From Streptomyces sp. HPF1205 (GTDB lineage Bacteria > Actinomycetota > Actinomycetes > Streptomycetales > Streptomycetaceae): a DNA stretch of 64,000 bases. Made by a program: the position numbers and the translations under genes. Where the stretch lies: positions 62,001 to 126,000 of the forward strand of contig NZ_JAINVH010000015.1 in assembly GCF_020400825.1 (NCBI RefSeq). Reading direction: 5' to 3'. Positions 9,728-18,047 of this stretch are shown here, piece after piece (position 1 is the first letter of the stretch; each line of letters starts with the position of its first letter). Under the pieces are notes generated by a model. That model had not been told where the DNA came from. It ran no database searches and was given only the letters and a program-made list of their open reading frames with translations.

Positions 9728-9750
9728 CGAACGCGAACGATCGAAAACGC
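9728..9750. promoter_or_regulatory. Candidate DeoR-type operator upstream of the DUF2264 gene
   Basis: Two CGAACG copies (9728-9733 and 9734-9739) are followed by GATCGAAAACG. The reverse complement of the repeat resembles the TGTTCG repeats in the promoter region of the regulator itself (10988-11003). Shared sites would put the DUF2264 gene under the same regulator. This is an inference from repeat similarity. Confidence 0.35.
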
Positions 9751-9823
9751 ACCACGGGAATGCCGCCCGCCCGGGCGCGGCCGGCGGCGGTGGAGCACGG
9801 TGGGGCGGGCGGTTCGTACGGCC

Positions 9824-10945
9824 TCAGATGCCCGCCGCGGTGTTCACCGAGGAGTTGCGGATGACCAGTTCGGGCAGGATCAGCACCCGCTGGGCGGGCC
9901 GGCGCCTGCCCTCCACCAGCCGGGCCACCATCATCTCCACCGCCTCCCGGCCCACCCGCGGCTTCGGCGGCCGGACCGCGGTCATCGCCGGCTCGGCCAG
10001 GTGCGCGACCTCGTCGTCGTAGGTCACCATCGCCATGTCGCCGGGGATGGACAGCCCCTCCTCGGCGAGGTACTGCGCGATGGAGATCGCGTCGGGGTCG
10101 CTGTGCACGATCAGTGCGGTGATCCGCGAGCGGCGGGCGCGGACCAGCAGGTCCTGGATGATCTCGCGGTGCCCGGGCACGTTCAGGGCGACGCTCTCGC
10201 GCACCACGAAGGCGTCCGGCAGGCCGAGTTCCGCGCACGCCCGGGTCCAGCCCCGCGCCAGGTGGGCGGAGGTCGGGCTGCCCTTGGACAGGACCAGCCC
10301 GATCCGGTGGTGGCCGTGCTCGTGCAGGTGGCGCACCGCCATCTCCAGGCCGAGCGCGTGGTCGCTGCGCACCCACTCCAGCTGGCGGGGCGTCGGCGTC
10401 CACTGCGGGGTCTGCCGCTCGACCAGGATCACCGGCACCGGGAGGTTGCCGATCCAGTCGATCATCTCCTCGACCCCGTCCCCCTCCAGGTTCGGCGCGA
10501 GCAGCAGGCCCTGTACCTGCTGGGCGGCGATCAGCCGGCTGATCTGGCGACGGTCCTCGGCCTGGTCGTAGCTGGAGCCGCGCAGCTGTATCTGCACGCC
10601 GAGCGCGGCGGCCGCGGCGCGGGCCCCGTTGACGATCGGCGGCCAGTAGTAGTCCAGGGACGGCACCACCATGCCGATGGTGTACGCGGCGGCGGCCGGG
10701 CGGGGGCGGCGGACCGGGACGGCGTCCAGCTCGGTGGCGAGGGTGGCGCCGCCGTGCACCCGGGTCAGCATGCCGCGGGCGGCGAGCGCGGTGATGTCCC
10801 GGCGGATGGTCAGTTCGCTGACGCCGAGCACCCGGGCCAGTTCCCGGACGCGTACCGCTCCGCGTCGGCGCAGCTCGTCCATCAGGCGTTCTCTGCGCTG
10901 CAGCGCGAAGAGTCGTTCATCGGTCATCCCGGGCGCCCTCGCCAA
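9824..10945 (-). CDS. DeoR-type HTH / LacI-type sugar-binding transcriptional regulator
   Basis: 373 residues. The N terminus (about 14-65) is a DeoR-family winged helix (RRERLMDELRRRGAVRVREL, then VSELTIRRDI and a VHGGA hinge). The rest, from about residue 88, is a periplasmic-binding-protein-like sugar sensor as in LacI (IGMVVPSLDYYWPPIVNGAR; VTYDDEVAHLAEPAMTAV). This hybrid is common in Streptomyces sugar loci, where the inducer is an imported sugar. It is divergent from the dehydrogenase/importer operon with a 186-bp shared promoter region containing TGTTCG repeats. It probably represses the locus and itself until substrate enters. Confidence 0.88.
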   Translation of the reverse strand: MARAPGMTDERLFALQRRERLMDELRRRGAVRVRELARVLGVSELTIRRDITALAARGMLTRVHGGATLATELDAVPVRRPRPAAAAYTIGMVVPSLDYYWPPIVNGARAAAAALGVQIQLRGSSYDQAEDRRQISRLIAAQQVQGLLLAPNLEGDGVEEMIDWIGNLPVPVILVERQTPQWTPTPRQLEWVRSDHALGLEMAVRHLHEHGHHRIGLVLSKGSPTSAHLARGWTRACAELGLPDAFVVRESVALNVPGHREIIQDLLVRARRSRITALIVHSDPDAISIAQYLAEEGLSIPGDMAMVTYDDEVAHLAEPAMTAVRPPKPRVGREAVEMMVARLVEGRRRPAQRVLILPELVIRNSSVNTAAGI

Positions 10946-10987
10946 TCGTCGGCTCTGCGTCGGCTCTGGTCGTGTACCTGCTTACGG

Positions 10988-11020
10988 TGTTCGCATCTGT
11001 TCGTTTGATTGCTTTTGTGT
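10988..11020. promoter_or_regulatory. Candidate operator in the divergent regulator/importer promoter
   Basis: TGTTCG occurs at 10988-10993 and again at 10998-11003, one helical turn apart, followed by an unusually AT-rich TTTGATTGCTTTTGTG. DeoR-family proteins typically bind tandem repeats of this kind. It lies between the regulator start (10945) and the dehydrogenase start (11132), so it could control both directions. Confidence 0.45.
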
Positions 11021-11131
11021 CCGGACTCTGGTGGGTCCGATCGCTACACCACTATTCCTGTTCCAACGTGTTCAGCAAGTAGCTCTTTTGCACACAGCTC
11101 CCAACGTGTGCAGGGGGAGGACCCACCACCG

Positions 11132-12151
11132 ATGCAGACCAAACCCAAGGCGCTGGTCGTGATGAGCGGGCAGAGCTTCGCCGCGCACTTCGACGCCGAA
11201 CGGCTTGCCCGCCTGGCCGAGCTGGTGGACCTCGGTGAGCCGCTCTGGACCGACGACCTCGAACGGCCCGCCGCCCGGGCGCGGTTCGCGGCGGCCGAGG
11301 TGCTCCTCACCTCCTGGGGCGCCCCCCGCCTCACCGCGGAACGCCTGGCCGCCGCCCCCGGGCTGCGCCTGGTCGTGCACTGCGCCGGCAGCGTACGCGG
11401 CCTGGTCGGTGGCGAGGTGTGGCAGCGCGGCGTCCGCGTCACCAGCGCCGCCGACGCCAACGCCATACCGGTCGCCGAGTACACCCTGGCGGCGATCATC
11501 TTCGCCGGGAAGAAGGCGCCCTTCCTGGCGGCCGACGAACGGCGCGCCTACCAGGGCTGGGGGACGGTCACCGGCTACGGCGACCTGTCCAACTTCGGCC
11601 GGACGGTGGGCATCGTGGGCTTCTCCCGGATCGGCCGCAAGGTGGTCGACCTGCTCAAGGTGCTCGGGCGGACCACCGTCCTGGTCGCCGACCCGTACGC
11701 CGACCCGGCAGAGGTGGCCAGGGCCGGAGCGGCCCTCGTACCGCTGGACGAACTGCTGCCCAGGGCCGACGTGCTCTCGCTGCACGCGCCCGAACTGGCC
11801 GAGACCCGGCACCTGATCGGCGCCGCGCAGCTCGCCCTGCTGCCCGACCACGCCACCGTCATCAACACCGCCCGCGGCAGCCTGGTCGACTCCCAGGCGC
11901 TGGCCGCCGAGTGCGCCTCGGGACGGCTCTTCGCCATCCTCGACGTCACCGACCCCGAGCCGCTGCCCGTCACGTCACCGCTGCGCAGGCTGGCCCGCGT
12001 CATGGTCACCCCGCACATCGCCGGCTCGCTCGGCACCGAGATCGGCCGGCTGACCGACCACGCGCTGGACGAACTCACCCGCTTCACCGCCCGCCGGCCG
12101 CTGCAGGCCGAGATCACCGAGGAGCACTGGGCCCTCGGCCTGAGCGCCTGA
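11132..12151 (+). CDS. D-isomer-specific 2-hydroxyacid dehydrogenase family protein
   Basis: 339 residues. The NAD-binding domain is in the C-terminal half (VGIVGFSRIGRKVVDLLKVL, about residue 166) and the catalytic residues are visible: Arg in INTARGSLVD, an acidic residue further on, and His in VTPHIAGSLG. Such enzymes interconvert 2-hydroxyacids and 2-oxoacids with NAD(P)H; phosphoglycerate, glyoxylate and sugar-acid enzymes all share the fold. It is the first gene of the importer operon, which suggests it processes a sugar acid from the imported oligosaccharide. A GGGGGAGG site precedes the ATG. Confidence 0.85.
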   Translation: MQTKPKALVVMSGQSFAAHFDAERLARLAELVDLGEPLWTDDLERPAARARFAAAEVLLTSWGAPRLTAERLAAAPGLRLVVHCAGSVRGLVGGEVWQRGVRVTSAADANAIPVAEYTLAAIIFAGKKAPFLAADERRAYQGWGTVTGYGDLSNFGRTVGIVGFSRIGRKVVDLLKVLGRTTVLVADPYADPAEVARAGAALVPLDELLPRADVLSLHAPELAETRHLIGAAQLALLPDHATVINTARGSLVDSQALAAECASGRLFAILDVTDPEPLPVTSPLRRLARVMVTPHIAGSLGTEIGRLTDHALDELTRFTARRPLQAEITEEHWALGLSA

Positions 12152-12238
12152 GCGCCCGGCCGCCGAGCTGCCCGGCCGCCCGACCGCCCGACCCGTGAGC
12201 CCGCCGGACCCCCGGACCACGCCAAGGAGCCGCACACC

Positions 12239-13498
12239 ATGAGGAAGATCCCCGCCAGAATCCTGCCCGTCGCCACCGCCGTGGCGCTGCTCGGCGCCGC
12301 CGGCTGCGGCGGCGACGGCTCCGGCAGCACCTCCGACGGCCGGACCGTCGTCAAGATCGCCGTGTGGAACTACGCCAAGACCCCCGAGTTCAAGGCGCTC
12401 ATCGACGGCTTCGAGGCGAAGTACCCCAAGATCGACGTGCGGCCGGTGGACATCCTCGCGGACAACTACTCCGACAAGGTCACCACCATGCTGGCCGGCG
12501 GCGACAGGACCGACGTGCTCACCATGAAGAACGTCACCGACTACGCCCGCTACGCCACCCGCGGCCAGCTGGCCTCGCTGACCGACTACGCCACGACCCT
12601 GGACAAGGCGTCCTACTCCGGCCTCGGCGACTTCGACCTCAAGGGCCAGTACTACGCGCTGCCGTACCGCAACGACTTCTGGGTGCTCTTCTACAACAAG
12701 GCCCTCGTCGGCGGCACCGACCTGTCCCACCTGACCTGGTCGCAGTTCGACTCGGTCGCCAAACAGCTCACCAAGGGCTCCGGCTCGTCCAAGGTGTACG
12801 GCACCTACCTGCACACCTGGCGCTCGGTGGTCCAGGCGATCGCCGCCGCCCAGACCGGTGGCGACCTGCTGGGCGGCGACTACTCCTTCTTCAAGGACCA
12901 GTACACGATGGCCCTGGACCTCCAGAAGGCCGACGCGACCATGCCGTTCGGCACCGCCAAGAGTCAGAACGTCGGCTACGACTCGATGCTCACCACTCAC
13001 AAGGCGGCGATCGTCCCGATGGGGACCTGGTGGGCCGCCGCGCTGCTGGCGGAGAAGTCCCAGGGCGCCAACGACGTCGACTGGGGCATGGCACCGATGC
13101 CGCAGATCACCGCCAACGGGAAGACCGTCACCTTCGGATCGCCGACCGCGTTCGCGGTGAACAAGCACGCCCGCAACGCCGACGCCGCCACCAAGTTCGT
13201 CGAGTGGGCCTCGGGCCCCGAGGGCGCCGCCGCCATCGCGAAGATCGGCGTCGTACCGTCCTACACCGACGGCAAGATCCTCGACGCGTTCTTCGGCGTC
13301 AAGGGGATGCCCACCGACGCCCTGTCCCGCAAGGCCATGCGGCCCGACACGGTCAAGCTGGAGATGCCGGTGAGCGACAAGTCCTCCGACGTCGACCAGA
13401 TCCTCACCGAGGAGCACGAACTGGTGATGACCGGCGAGAAGTCCGTCGACAAGGGCATCGACGAGATGGACCACCGAGTGAAGACCGAAGTCCAGTGA
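12239..13498 (+). CDS. Sugar ABC transporter substrate-binding lipoprotein
   Basis: 419 residues of the extracellular solute-binding protein family 1. The lipobox LGAAGC places the lipidated Cys near residue 22, followed by a Gly/Ser linker, so it is tethered outside the membrane. KIAVWNYAKTPEFKALIDGF and the GWAMAP-like block (DWGMAPMPQI) fit oligosaccharide binders of the CUT1 class. It lies 87 bp after the dehydrogenase and overlaps the first permease by four bases (GTGA), so the proteins are translationally coupled. Confidence 0.92.
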   Translation: MRKIPARILPVATAVALLGAAGCGGDGSGSTSDGRTVVKIAVWNYAKTPEFKALIDGFEAKYPKIDVRPVDILADNYSDKVTTMLAGGDRTDVLTMKNVTDYARYATRGQLASLTDYATTLDKASYSGLGDFDLKGQYYALPYRNDFWVLFYNKALVGGTDLSHLTWSQFDSVAKQLTKGSGSSKVYGTYLHTWRSVVQAIAAAQTGGDLLGGDYSFFKDQYTMALDLQKADATMPFGTAKSQNVGYDSMLTTHKAAIVPMGTWWAAALLAEKSQGANDVDWGMAPMPQITANGKTVTFGSPTAFAVNKHARNADAATKFVEWASGPEGAAAIAKIGVVPSYTDGKILDAFFGVKGMPTDALSRKAMRPDTVKLEMPVSDKSSDVDQILTEEHELVMTGEKSVDKGIDEMDHRVKTEVQ

Positions 13499-14439
13499 GC
13501 GCCGCCGACGCCCGTGCGGCCGCGGAGGCCCGGGCCGGGACCACCGCGCACGCCGCCGCCGCCGCGCGGCGGCGCCGCCGCCGGGGCATCCTGGTCGGCT
13601 GGAGCTTCGTGCTGCCCAACTTCCTCGGCTTCGCCGCCTTCACCCTCGTTCCCGTCGTCGGCGCCCTGCTGGTGTCGTTCACCGACTGGAACTCCTACAG
13701 CTCGCCGCACTGGGTCGGCCTGGCCAACTTCCGCCGGATGTGGCACGACGACAACTTCCGTACCGCACTGGAGAACACCTGCTGGTACGCCGCCGGGCAC
13801 ATCCCGCTGACCCTGGCGGCCTCGCTGGGCCTGGCCGTGCTGCTCAACCAGAAACTGCGCGGGGTGGGCATCCTGCGCACCGCGTTCTTCTTCCCCTACG
13901 TCACCTCGCTGGTCGCGGTGGCCGTGGTGTGGAACATGCTGCTCAGCCCCGATGTCGGCCCGGTCAACCAGATCCTGCGGCACCTGGGCGTCGCCCACCC
14001 GCCGGGCTGGACCACCTCCACCGACTGGGCGCTGCCCGCGCTGATCGTCACCAGTGTGTGGCGGGACATGGGCTACTACATGGTGCTCTACCTGGCCGGA
14101 CTGCAGGCCATCCCGGCCGAGCTGTACGAGGCGGCCCGGGTGGACGGGGCCGGCCCCTGGCAGCGCTTCCGGCACATCACCCTGCCGGGCCTGCGGCCCA
14201 CCACCTTCTTCGTCCTGGTCATGCTGACCATCTCCAGCTTCAAGGTCTTCGACCTGGTGCAGGTGATGACCGAGGGCGGCCCCGGCCGCTCCACGCTGGT
14301 GCTCTCCCAGCTGATCTTCCGCGAGGGCATCACCCACGGCCGGTTCGGCTATGCCTCGGCGATCTCCCTGGCGCTGTTCGCCATCTGCCTGGTGATCACC
14401 CTCGCCCAGTTCCGGCTCCAGCGAAGGAGGGAGCGGTGA
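13495..14439 (+). CDS. Carbohydrate ABC transporter permease, MalF type
   Basis: 314 residues with six membrane spans. The N terminus is Ala/Arg-rich, the first span begins near residue 37 (LVGWSFVLPNFLGFAAF) and the cytoplasmic EAA loop is EAARVDGAGPWQRFRHITLP, the contact for the ATPase. FFFPYVTSLVAVAVVWNMLL is typical of MalF/UgpA-like permeases. The GTG start overlaps the binding-protein stop codon. No ATPase gene follows in this operon. Confidence 0.92.
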   Translation: MSAADARAAAEARAGTTAHAAAAARRRRRRGILVGWSFVLPNFLGFAAFTLVPVVGALLVSFTDWNSYSSPHWVGLANFRRMWHDDNFRTALENTCWYAAGHIPLTLAASLGLAVLLNQKLRGVGILRTAFFFPYVTSLVAVAVVWNMLLSPDVGPVNQILRHLGVAHPPGWTTSTDWALPALIVTSVWRDMGYYMVLYLAGLQAIPAELYEAARVDGAGPWQRFRHITLPGLRPTTFFVLVMLTISSFKVFDLVQVMTEGGPGRSTLVLSQLIFREGITHGRFGYASAISLALFAICLVITLAQFRLQRRRER

Positions 14440-15341
14440 ACACCACCCTGCTGCCCGGTGACCGCGCCCCGGCCAGGACGCTCCGCCGGGCCGGCCGCGG
14501 GCCGGCCCGGCGCCCGCCCCGGGCCCGCCGCATCGCCGGCCGGGTCCTGCTGTACGCGCTGCTCATCGGCCTCGCCGCGGCGATCATGCTGCCGTTCGCC
14601 TGGATGCTCTCCTCATCGGTGAAGGCCGATCGGGACGTCTTCACCGTCCCCGTCCACTGGATCCCGCAGAGCTGGCACTGGGACAACTTCGTCCACATCT
14701 GGACGGACATCCCGATGCTCACCTACCTGAAGAACTCGCTGATCCTCAGCGTGGTCATCACGGTCCTCCAGGTGCTCACCGGCAGCTTCGCCGCCTACGG
14801 CTTCGCCAAGGTGCGCTTTCCCGGCCGCGACGCGCTGTTCCTCGGCTACGTCGCCACCATCGCCGTGCCCTGGCAGGCGTACATGGTGCCGCAGTACATC
14901 ATGATGCAGAAGCTCGGCCTGGTGAACACCCGCCTGTCGCTGATCCTGCTGCAGGCGTTCGGCGCGTTCGGCGTCTTCCTGATGCGCCAGTACTACCTGA
15001 CCATCCCGGACGAGATGAGCGAGGCCGCCCGCCTGGACGGGCTGAGCGAGTACGGCATCTGGGCCCGGATCGTGCTGCCGCTGTCCCGGCCGGCCCTGGC
15101 CGGCCTGGCCCTGCTGACCTTCGTCAACACCTGGAACGACTACATGGGCCCGTTCATCTACCTCACCGACAACGACCTGTGGACCGTGCAGCTGGGCTTG
15201 CGTTCGTTCGTCGGCATGTACGACTCCCGGTACGCGATGATCATGACCGGCTCGGTGCTGTCCGTCCTGCCGATCCTGGTGGTCTTCCTGCTCGGGCAGC
15301 GCTACTTCGTGCAGGGCATCGCCACCAGCGGAATGAAGTGA
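14436..15341 (+). CDS. Carbohydrate ABC transporter permease, MalG type
   Basis: 301 residues with six spans. FAWMLSSSVKADRDVF near residue 53 and the EAA loop EAARLDGLSEYGIWARIVLP are characteristic of MalG/UgpE-like permeases, as is the W-N-Y/D-PFIYL block near residue 230. The GTG start overlaps the previous stop (GTGA) and has a GAAGGAGG site inside the upstream gene. With the MalF-type partner it forms the channel of a CUT1 importer that needs an external ATPase. Confidence 0.92.
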   Translation: MNTTLLPGDRAPARTLRRAGRGPARRPPRARRIAGRVLLYALLIGLAAAIMLPFAWMLSSSVKADRDVFTVPVHWIPQSWHWDNFVHIWTDIPMLTYLKNSLILSVVITVLQVLTGSFAAYGFAKVRFPGRDALFLGYVATIAVPWQAYMVPQYIMMQKLGLVNTRLSLILLQAFGAFGVFLMRQYYLTIPDEMSEAARLDGLSEYGIWARIVLPLSRPALAGLALLTFVNTWNDYMGPFIYLTDNDLWTVQLGLRSFVGMYDSRYAMIMTGSVLSVLPILVVFLLGQRYFVQGIATSGMK

Positions 15342-15351
15342 GGTGCCTGAG

Positions 15352-16248
15352 ATGAGCGGTACGGACACCACCGCCCGGTGGCCGCGCCTCAATCCCGCGA
15401 ACAGTTCCTGGGACCTGATCTGGACACACGTCCACCGGGTCCTGGTGGTGAACCTCGGGGTCGCGGCCACCAACCTGCCGCTGCTGGTGGCGCTGCAGCG
15501 GGACCACCGGCCCTGGCACCACCCGGTGGTCTTCGCGGTCCTCGCACTGGGCACCGGCCCCTCGCTGGCCGCCGCCTTCGGGTACCTGCGGCTGGCCGAC
15601 GAGGAGGACCGCCCCCCGGCCGCCGCCTTCGCCCGCGCCTACACCCGGCTGCTGCGGCGGGCGCTCACGCTGTGGACCCCGCTGGTGCTGCTGGCCGGCA
15701 TGGCGGCCGCCGACGCGGTCTTCCTGAGCCACCGCGCGCCCGGCCCGGCCCTGGCCCTTGTCCCGCTGCAGGCCGTGGTCGCGCCGGCCGCGGCCGGCTG
15801 CGGGCTGGTGGCCATGGCGTTCGCCGCGGACGACGCGGGTGCCGCCGTCCCGCGCACGCTGCTGGCCGCGGCGTACGCCATGCTGCGGCGCCCGGTCCTG
15901 GCCGTGACGAACCTGGTGCTGGCGGCGGCCGGCCTGGCGGCCGTCAACCAGGCGCCGCTGTACGGGCTGGCCGTCGTCCCCGGCTGCGTGCTGTACGTGG
16001 TCTGGCGCAACTGCCGGGCCCTGTCCGCCGTGGTCGGCGCGGCGGCCGGCGGGTCACTCGCGGGGATCAGGCCGGGCCGGCGGGAGCGTCGTAGACCAGG
16101 CTGTACCGCCAGAACAGGCGACGCCGGATCCGGGCGCCGGGCAGCTCTTGCGCGGCCGCGGCCCGGATGTCGCCCAGGGTCTCCCGCGCATCGGCGGTGG
16201 GCGCGGTCATGTGCAGGGGCGGCGCGGCGGCGCGAGCCGGATGCTTGA
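15352..16248 (+). CDS. DUF624 (YesL)-like membrane protein of the sugar operon
   Basis: 298 residues from the ATG at 15352 (a GTG at 15343 is an alternative). Several hydrophobic spans are visible (VLVVNLGVAATNLPLLVAL; ALTLWTPLVLLAGMAAADA; LAVTNLVLAAAGLAAVNQAP). DUF624/YesL proteins commonly follow sugar ABC permease genes; their role is unknown. The last 60 or so residues are Arg/Gly/Ala-rich and lie antisense to the methyltransferase gene, giving a 182-bp convergent overlap. That tail does not look like folded protein, so the native stop may have been lost. Confidence 0.65.
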   Translation: MSGTDTTARWPRLNPANSSWDLIWTHVHRVLVVNLGVAATNLPLLVALQRDHRPWHHPVVFAVLALGTGPSLAAAFGYLRLADEEDRPPAAAFARAYTRLLRRALTLWTPLVLLAGMAAADAVFLSHRAPGPALALVPLQAVVAPAAAGCGLVAMAFAADDAGAAVPRTLLAAAYAMLRRPVLAVTNLVLAAAGLAAVNQAPLYGLAVVPGCVLYVVWRNCRALSAVVGAAAGGSLAGIRPGRRERRRPGCTARTGDAGSGRRAALARPRPGCRPGSPAHRRWARSCAGAARRREPDA

Positions 16249-16723
16249 TCAGCCCCATAACCGGATTCAGGAGCACCGACAGCAGGGAGACGAGCAGATC
16301 GGCACGCCCGGTCTGCCGGTAGCAGCCGACGACCACCAGGCGCCCGCCCGGGGCGAGGCAGTCGCGCAACTCCCGCAGCGTGGGCGCCAGCGGCATGTGG
16401 TGCAGGACGGCGACCAGGGTGATCGCGTCGAAGCGCGCCCGCGGGCCGCGGCCGTCGAAGCCGGCTTCGACGACGGTGACCGCGGGGTCGTCGGCGAACC
16501 GCTCCGCCGCGGCCCGGGCCATCCGGGGATCGGGTTCGAGCCCGGTGACCGTGGCGGCCCGCTGCCGCAGAAGTGCGACGAGATTCCCCGCCCCGCACCC
16601 GACGTCGAGGACGTCGCGGGCCCCGGCCTCCGCCACCCGGGCCGCGATCCAGGGGCCGTAGTGGTCGTTGTGGCTCCACGGGTGCCGCTGATTGAAACGG
16701 TGGAGGCGGGAACGCAGTGCCAT
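16067..16723 (-). CDS. Class I SAM-dependent methyltransferase
   Basis: 218 residues. Motif I VLDVGCGAGNLVALL, motif II at GLEPDPRMA, and LVAVLHHMPLAPTLRELRDCL followed by APGGRLVVVG are a textbook Rossmann methyltransferase (Methyltransf_11/25). The substrate is not evident. The start at 16723 (MALRSRLHRF) was chosen because a longer form to 16834 would cover the promoter of the divergent XRE gene. Its 3' end overlaps the DUF624-like gene on the other strand. Confidence 0.85.
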   Translation of the reverse strand: MALRSRLHRFNQRHPWSHNDHYGPWIAARVAEAGARDVLDVGCGAGNLVALLRQRAATVTGLEPDPRMARAAAERFADDPAVTVVEAGFDGRGPRARFDAITLVAVLHHMPLAPTLRELRDCLAPGGRLVVVGCYRQTGRADLLVSLLSVLLNPVMGLIKHPARAAAPPLHMTAPTADARETLGDIRAAAAQELPGARIRRRLFWRYSLVYDAPAGPA

Positions 16724-16812
16724 GAGGCCACGGTAGACGGGAGCGACGTACCGCTCGGGCGTGGGGCCCAGCCGTCCCGGCGTCCCGGCGTCACGCCGAG
16801 CCCAGGATGACA

Positions 16813-16837
16813 CTTGCAAGCGATGTGCTTGCAAAAG
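16813..16837 (+). promoter_or_regulatory. CTTGCAA repeats before the XRE/HbhA-like operon
   Basis: CTTGCAAG (16813-16820, itself palindromic) and CTTGCAAAAG (16828-16837) are spaced 15 bp apart, 27 bp before the ATG of the XRE regulator. This is where an autoregulatory operator would sit; the spacing places both copies on nearly the same face of the helix. Confidence 0.45.
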
Positions 16838-16863
16838 TTAGCGATGCGCGGCATGGTGGAGTC

Positions 16864-17388
16864 ATGGGTGCGCTGAAGCTCGGGGAGTATCTGCGGGAGC
16901 AGCGGCGCAACGCGCAGCTCAGCCTGCGGCAGCTCGCGGACGCGGCAGGGGTGTCGAATCCGTATCTGAGCCAGATCGAGCGCGGGCTGCGCAAGCCGAG
17001 CGCGGAGATCCTGCAGCAGCTCGCCAAGGCGCTGCGCATATCCGCGGAGACGCTCTACGTGCAGGCGGGGATCCTCGACGCACGGGAGCGGGACGAGCTG
17101 GAGGTCCCGGCCGCGATCCTCACGGACCCGTCGATCAACGAGCGCCAGAAGCAGGTGCTCATCCAGATCTACGAGTCCTTCCGCAAGGAGAACGCCGCCG
17201 CCGCGGCGGCCGGCGAGCACGACGAGCGCGGCCGGAACGACGAGCGCGGCCCGAACGGCCAGTACGACGAGAACGACGAGAACGACGAGTACGGCGAGAA
17301 CGACGAGAACGACGAAGCAGTGGAGGCGGGGCGGCACGAGGCGCCCGGCCCCGCGGGGAAGGAAACGCACCATGACGATCACCGATGA
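16864..17388 (+). CDS. XRE-family HTH regulator with acidic repeat tail
   Basis: 174 residues. The helix-turn-helix occupies about 7-62 (GEYLREQRRNAQLSLRQLAD, then SNPYLSQIERGLRKPSAEIL). The C terminus from about 118 is a low-complexity run rich in Asp, Glu and Asn built from DE/NDE repeats, of unknown use. In mycobacteria a similar XRE gene (Rv0474) precedes hbhA (Rv0475) and a DUF2516 gene (Rv0476), exactly the order seen here. The start at 16864 follows a GGTGGAG site and matches the beginning of the HTH domain. It overlaps the next gene by 17 bp. Confidence 0.88.
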   Translation: MGALKLGEYLREQRRNAQLSLRQLADAAGVSNPYLSQIERGLRKPSAEILQQLAKALRISAETLYVQAGILDARERDELEVPAAILTDPSINERQKQVLIQIYESFRKENAAAAAAGEHDERGRNDERGPNGQYDENDENDEYGENDENDEAVEAGRHEAPGPAGKETHHDDHR

Positions 17389-17908
17389 CATCAGGAAGAG
17401 CTTCCGCGACCCGACGCCGCTCTACGCGGTGGCCGGAGCGGCGGACCTGGCCGCCGAGAAGCTGCGGGAGGTCCCGCCGCTGATCGGGCGGATCCGCGAG
17501 CAGGCGCCCGAGCGGATCGAGAAGCTGCGGGCCACCGACCCCAAGGTGGTCCAGGAGCGGGTCACCGCACAGGCCAAGGACGCCCAGACCAGGATCAACC
17601 AGACCTGGCACGACCTGGACCTGAAGGAACTGCGGGACCTGAGGAAGATCGGCGAGTCCGTGCAGAACGCGGCGCTGCAGGGCGTGGGCCGTGCGGCCGG
17701 CGCCGCCGTGGCGCTGCGCGAGACGTACGACGACCTCGCCGTGCGCGGCAAGGGCGCCGTCGCGAACTGGCGCGGGCAGGCGGCCGACGAGGTGGTGGAG
17801 ATCGCCGCCGCCGTCGAGCCCGACAAGTCCCCGGCGGCCCGCAGGAGCGAGGCGGCGAAGAAGCCGGCGGCCCGCAGGACGACCCCGCGCAAGCCGGCCG
17901 CGAAGTGA
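17372..17908 (+). CDS. HbhA-like (heparin-binding haemagglutinin family) protein
   Basis: 178 residues, mostly amphipathic helix predicted to form a coiled coil (about 20-150), ending in a Lys/Ala/Pro/Arg tail (AAKKPAARRTTPRKPAAK). This is the layout of mycobacterial HbhA, whose basic tail binds sulfated glycans and whose coiled coil oligomerises. It has no classical signal peptide; neither does mycobacterial HbhA. In a soil saprophyte the tail more likely contacts DNA, polyphosphate or cell-wall polymers. The position between an XRE and a DUF2516 gene supports the assignment. Confidence 0.75.
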   Translation: MTITDDIRKSFRDPTPLYAVAGAADLAAEKLREVPPLIGRIREQAPERIEKLRATDPKVVQERVTAQAKDAQTRINQTWHDLDLKELRDLRKIGESVQNAALQGVGRAAGAAVALRETYDDLAVRGKGAVANWRGQAADEVVEIAAAVEPDKSPAARRSEAAKKPAARRTTPRKPAAK

Positions 17909-18047
17909 GCCCGGGCGGGCCGGCGGGCGGCCCGCCCCGCTCCGCGGCGCCCCCGCCCGGCGGGGCACCGAATGCCGAGCCGGGTCGTTGTCCTGACGGG
18001 ACCGGTACCGTGGGGGCCGGAAGCCAACCGACTGAGGCGGTGGACGC

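Noticed and set aside
16724..16834. Longer N terminus for the methyltransferase
   Set aside because: Would overlap the CTTGCAA repeats of the divergent operon and adds no conserved sequence.
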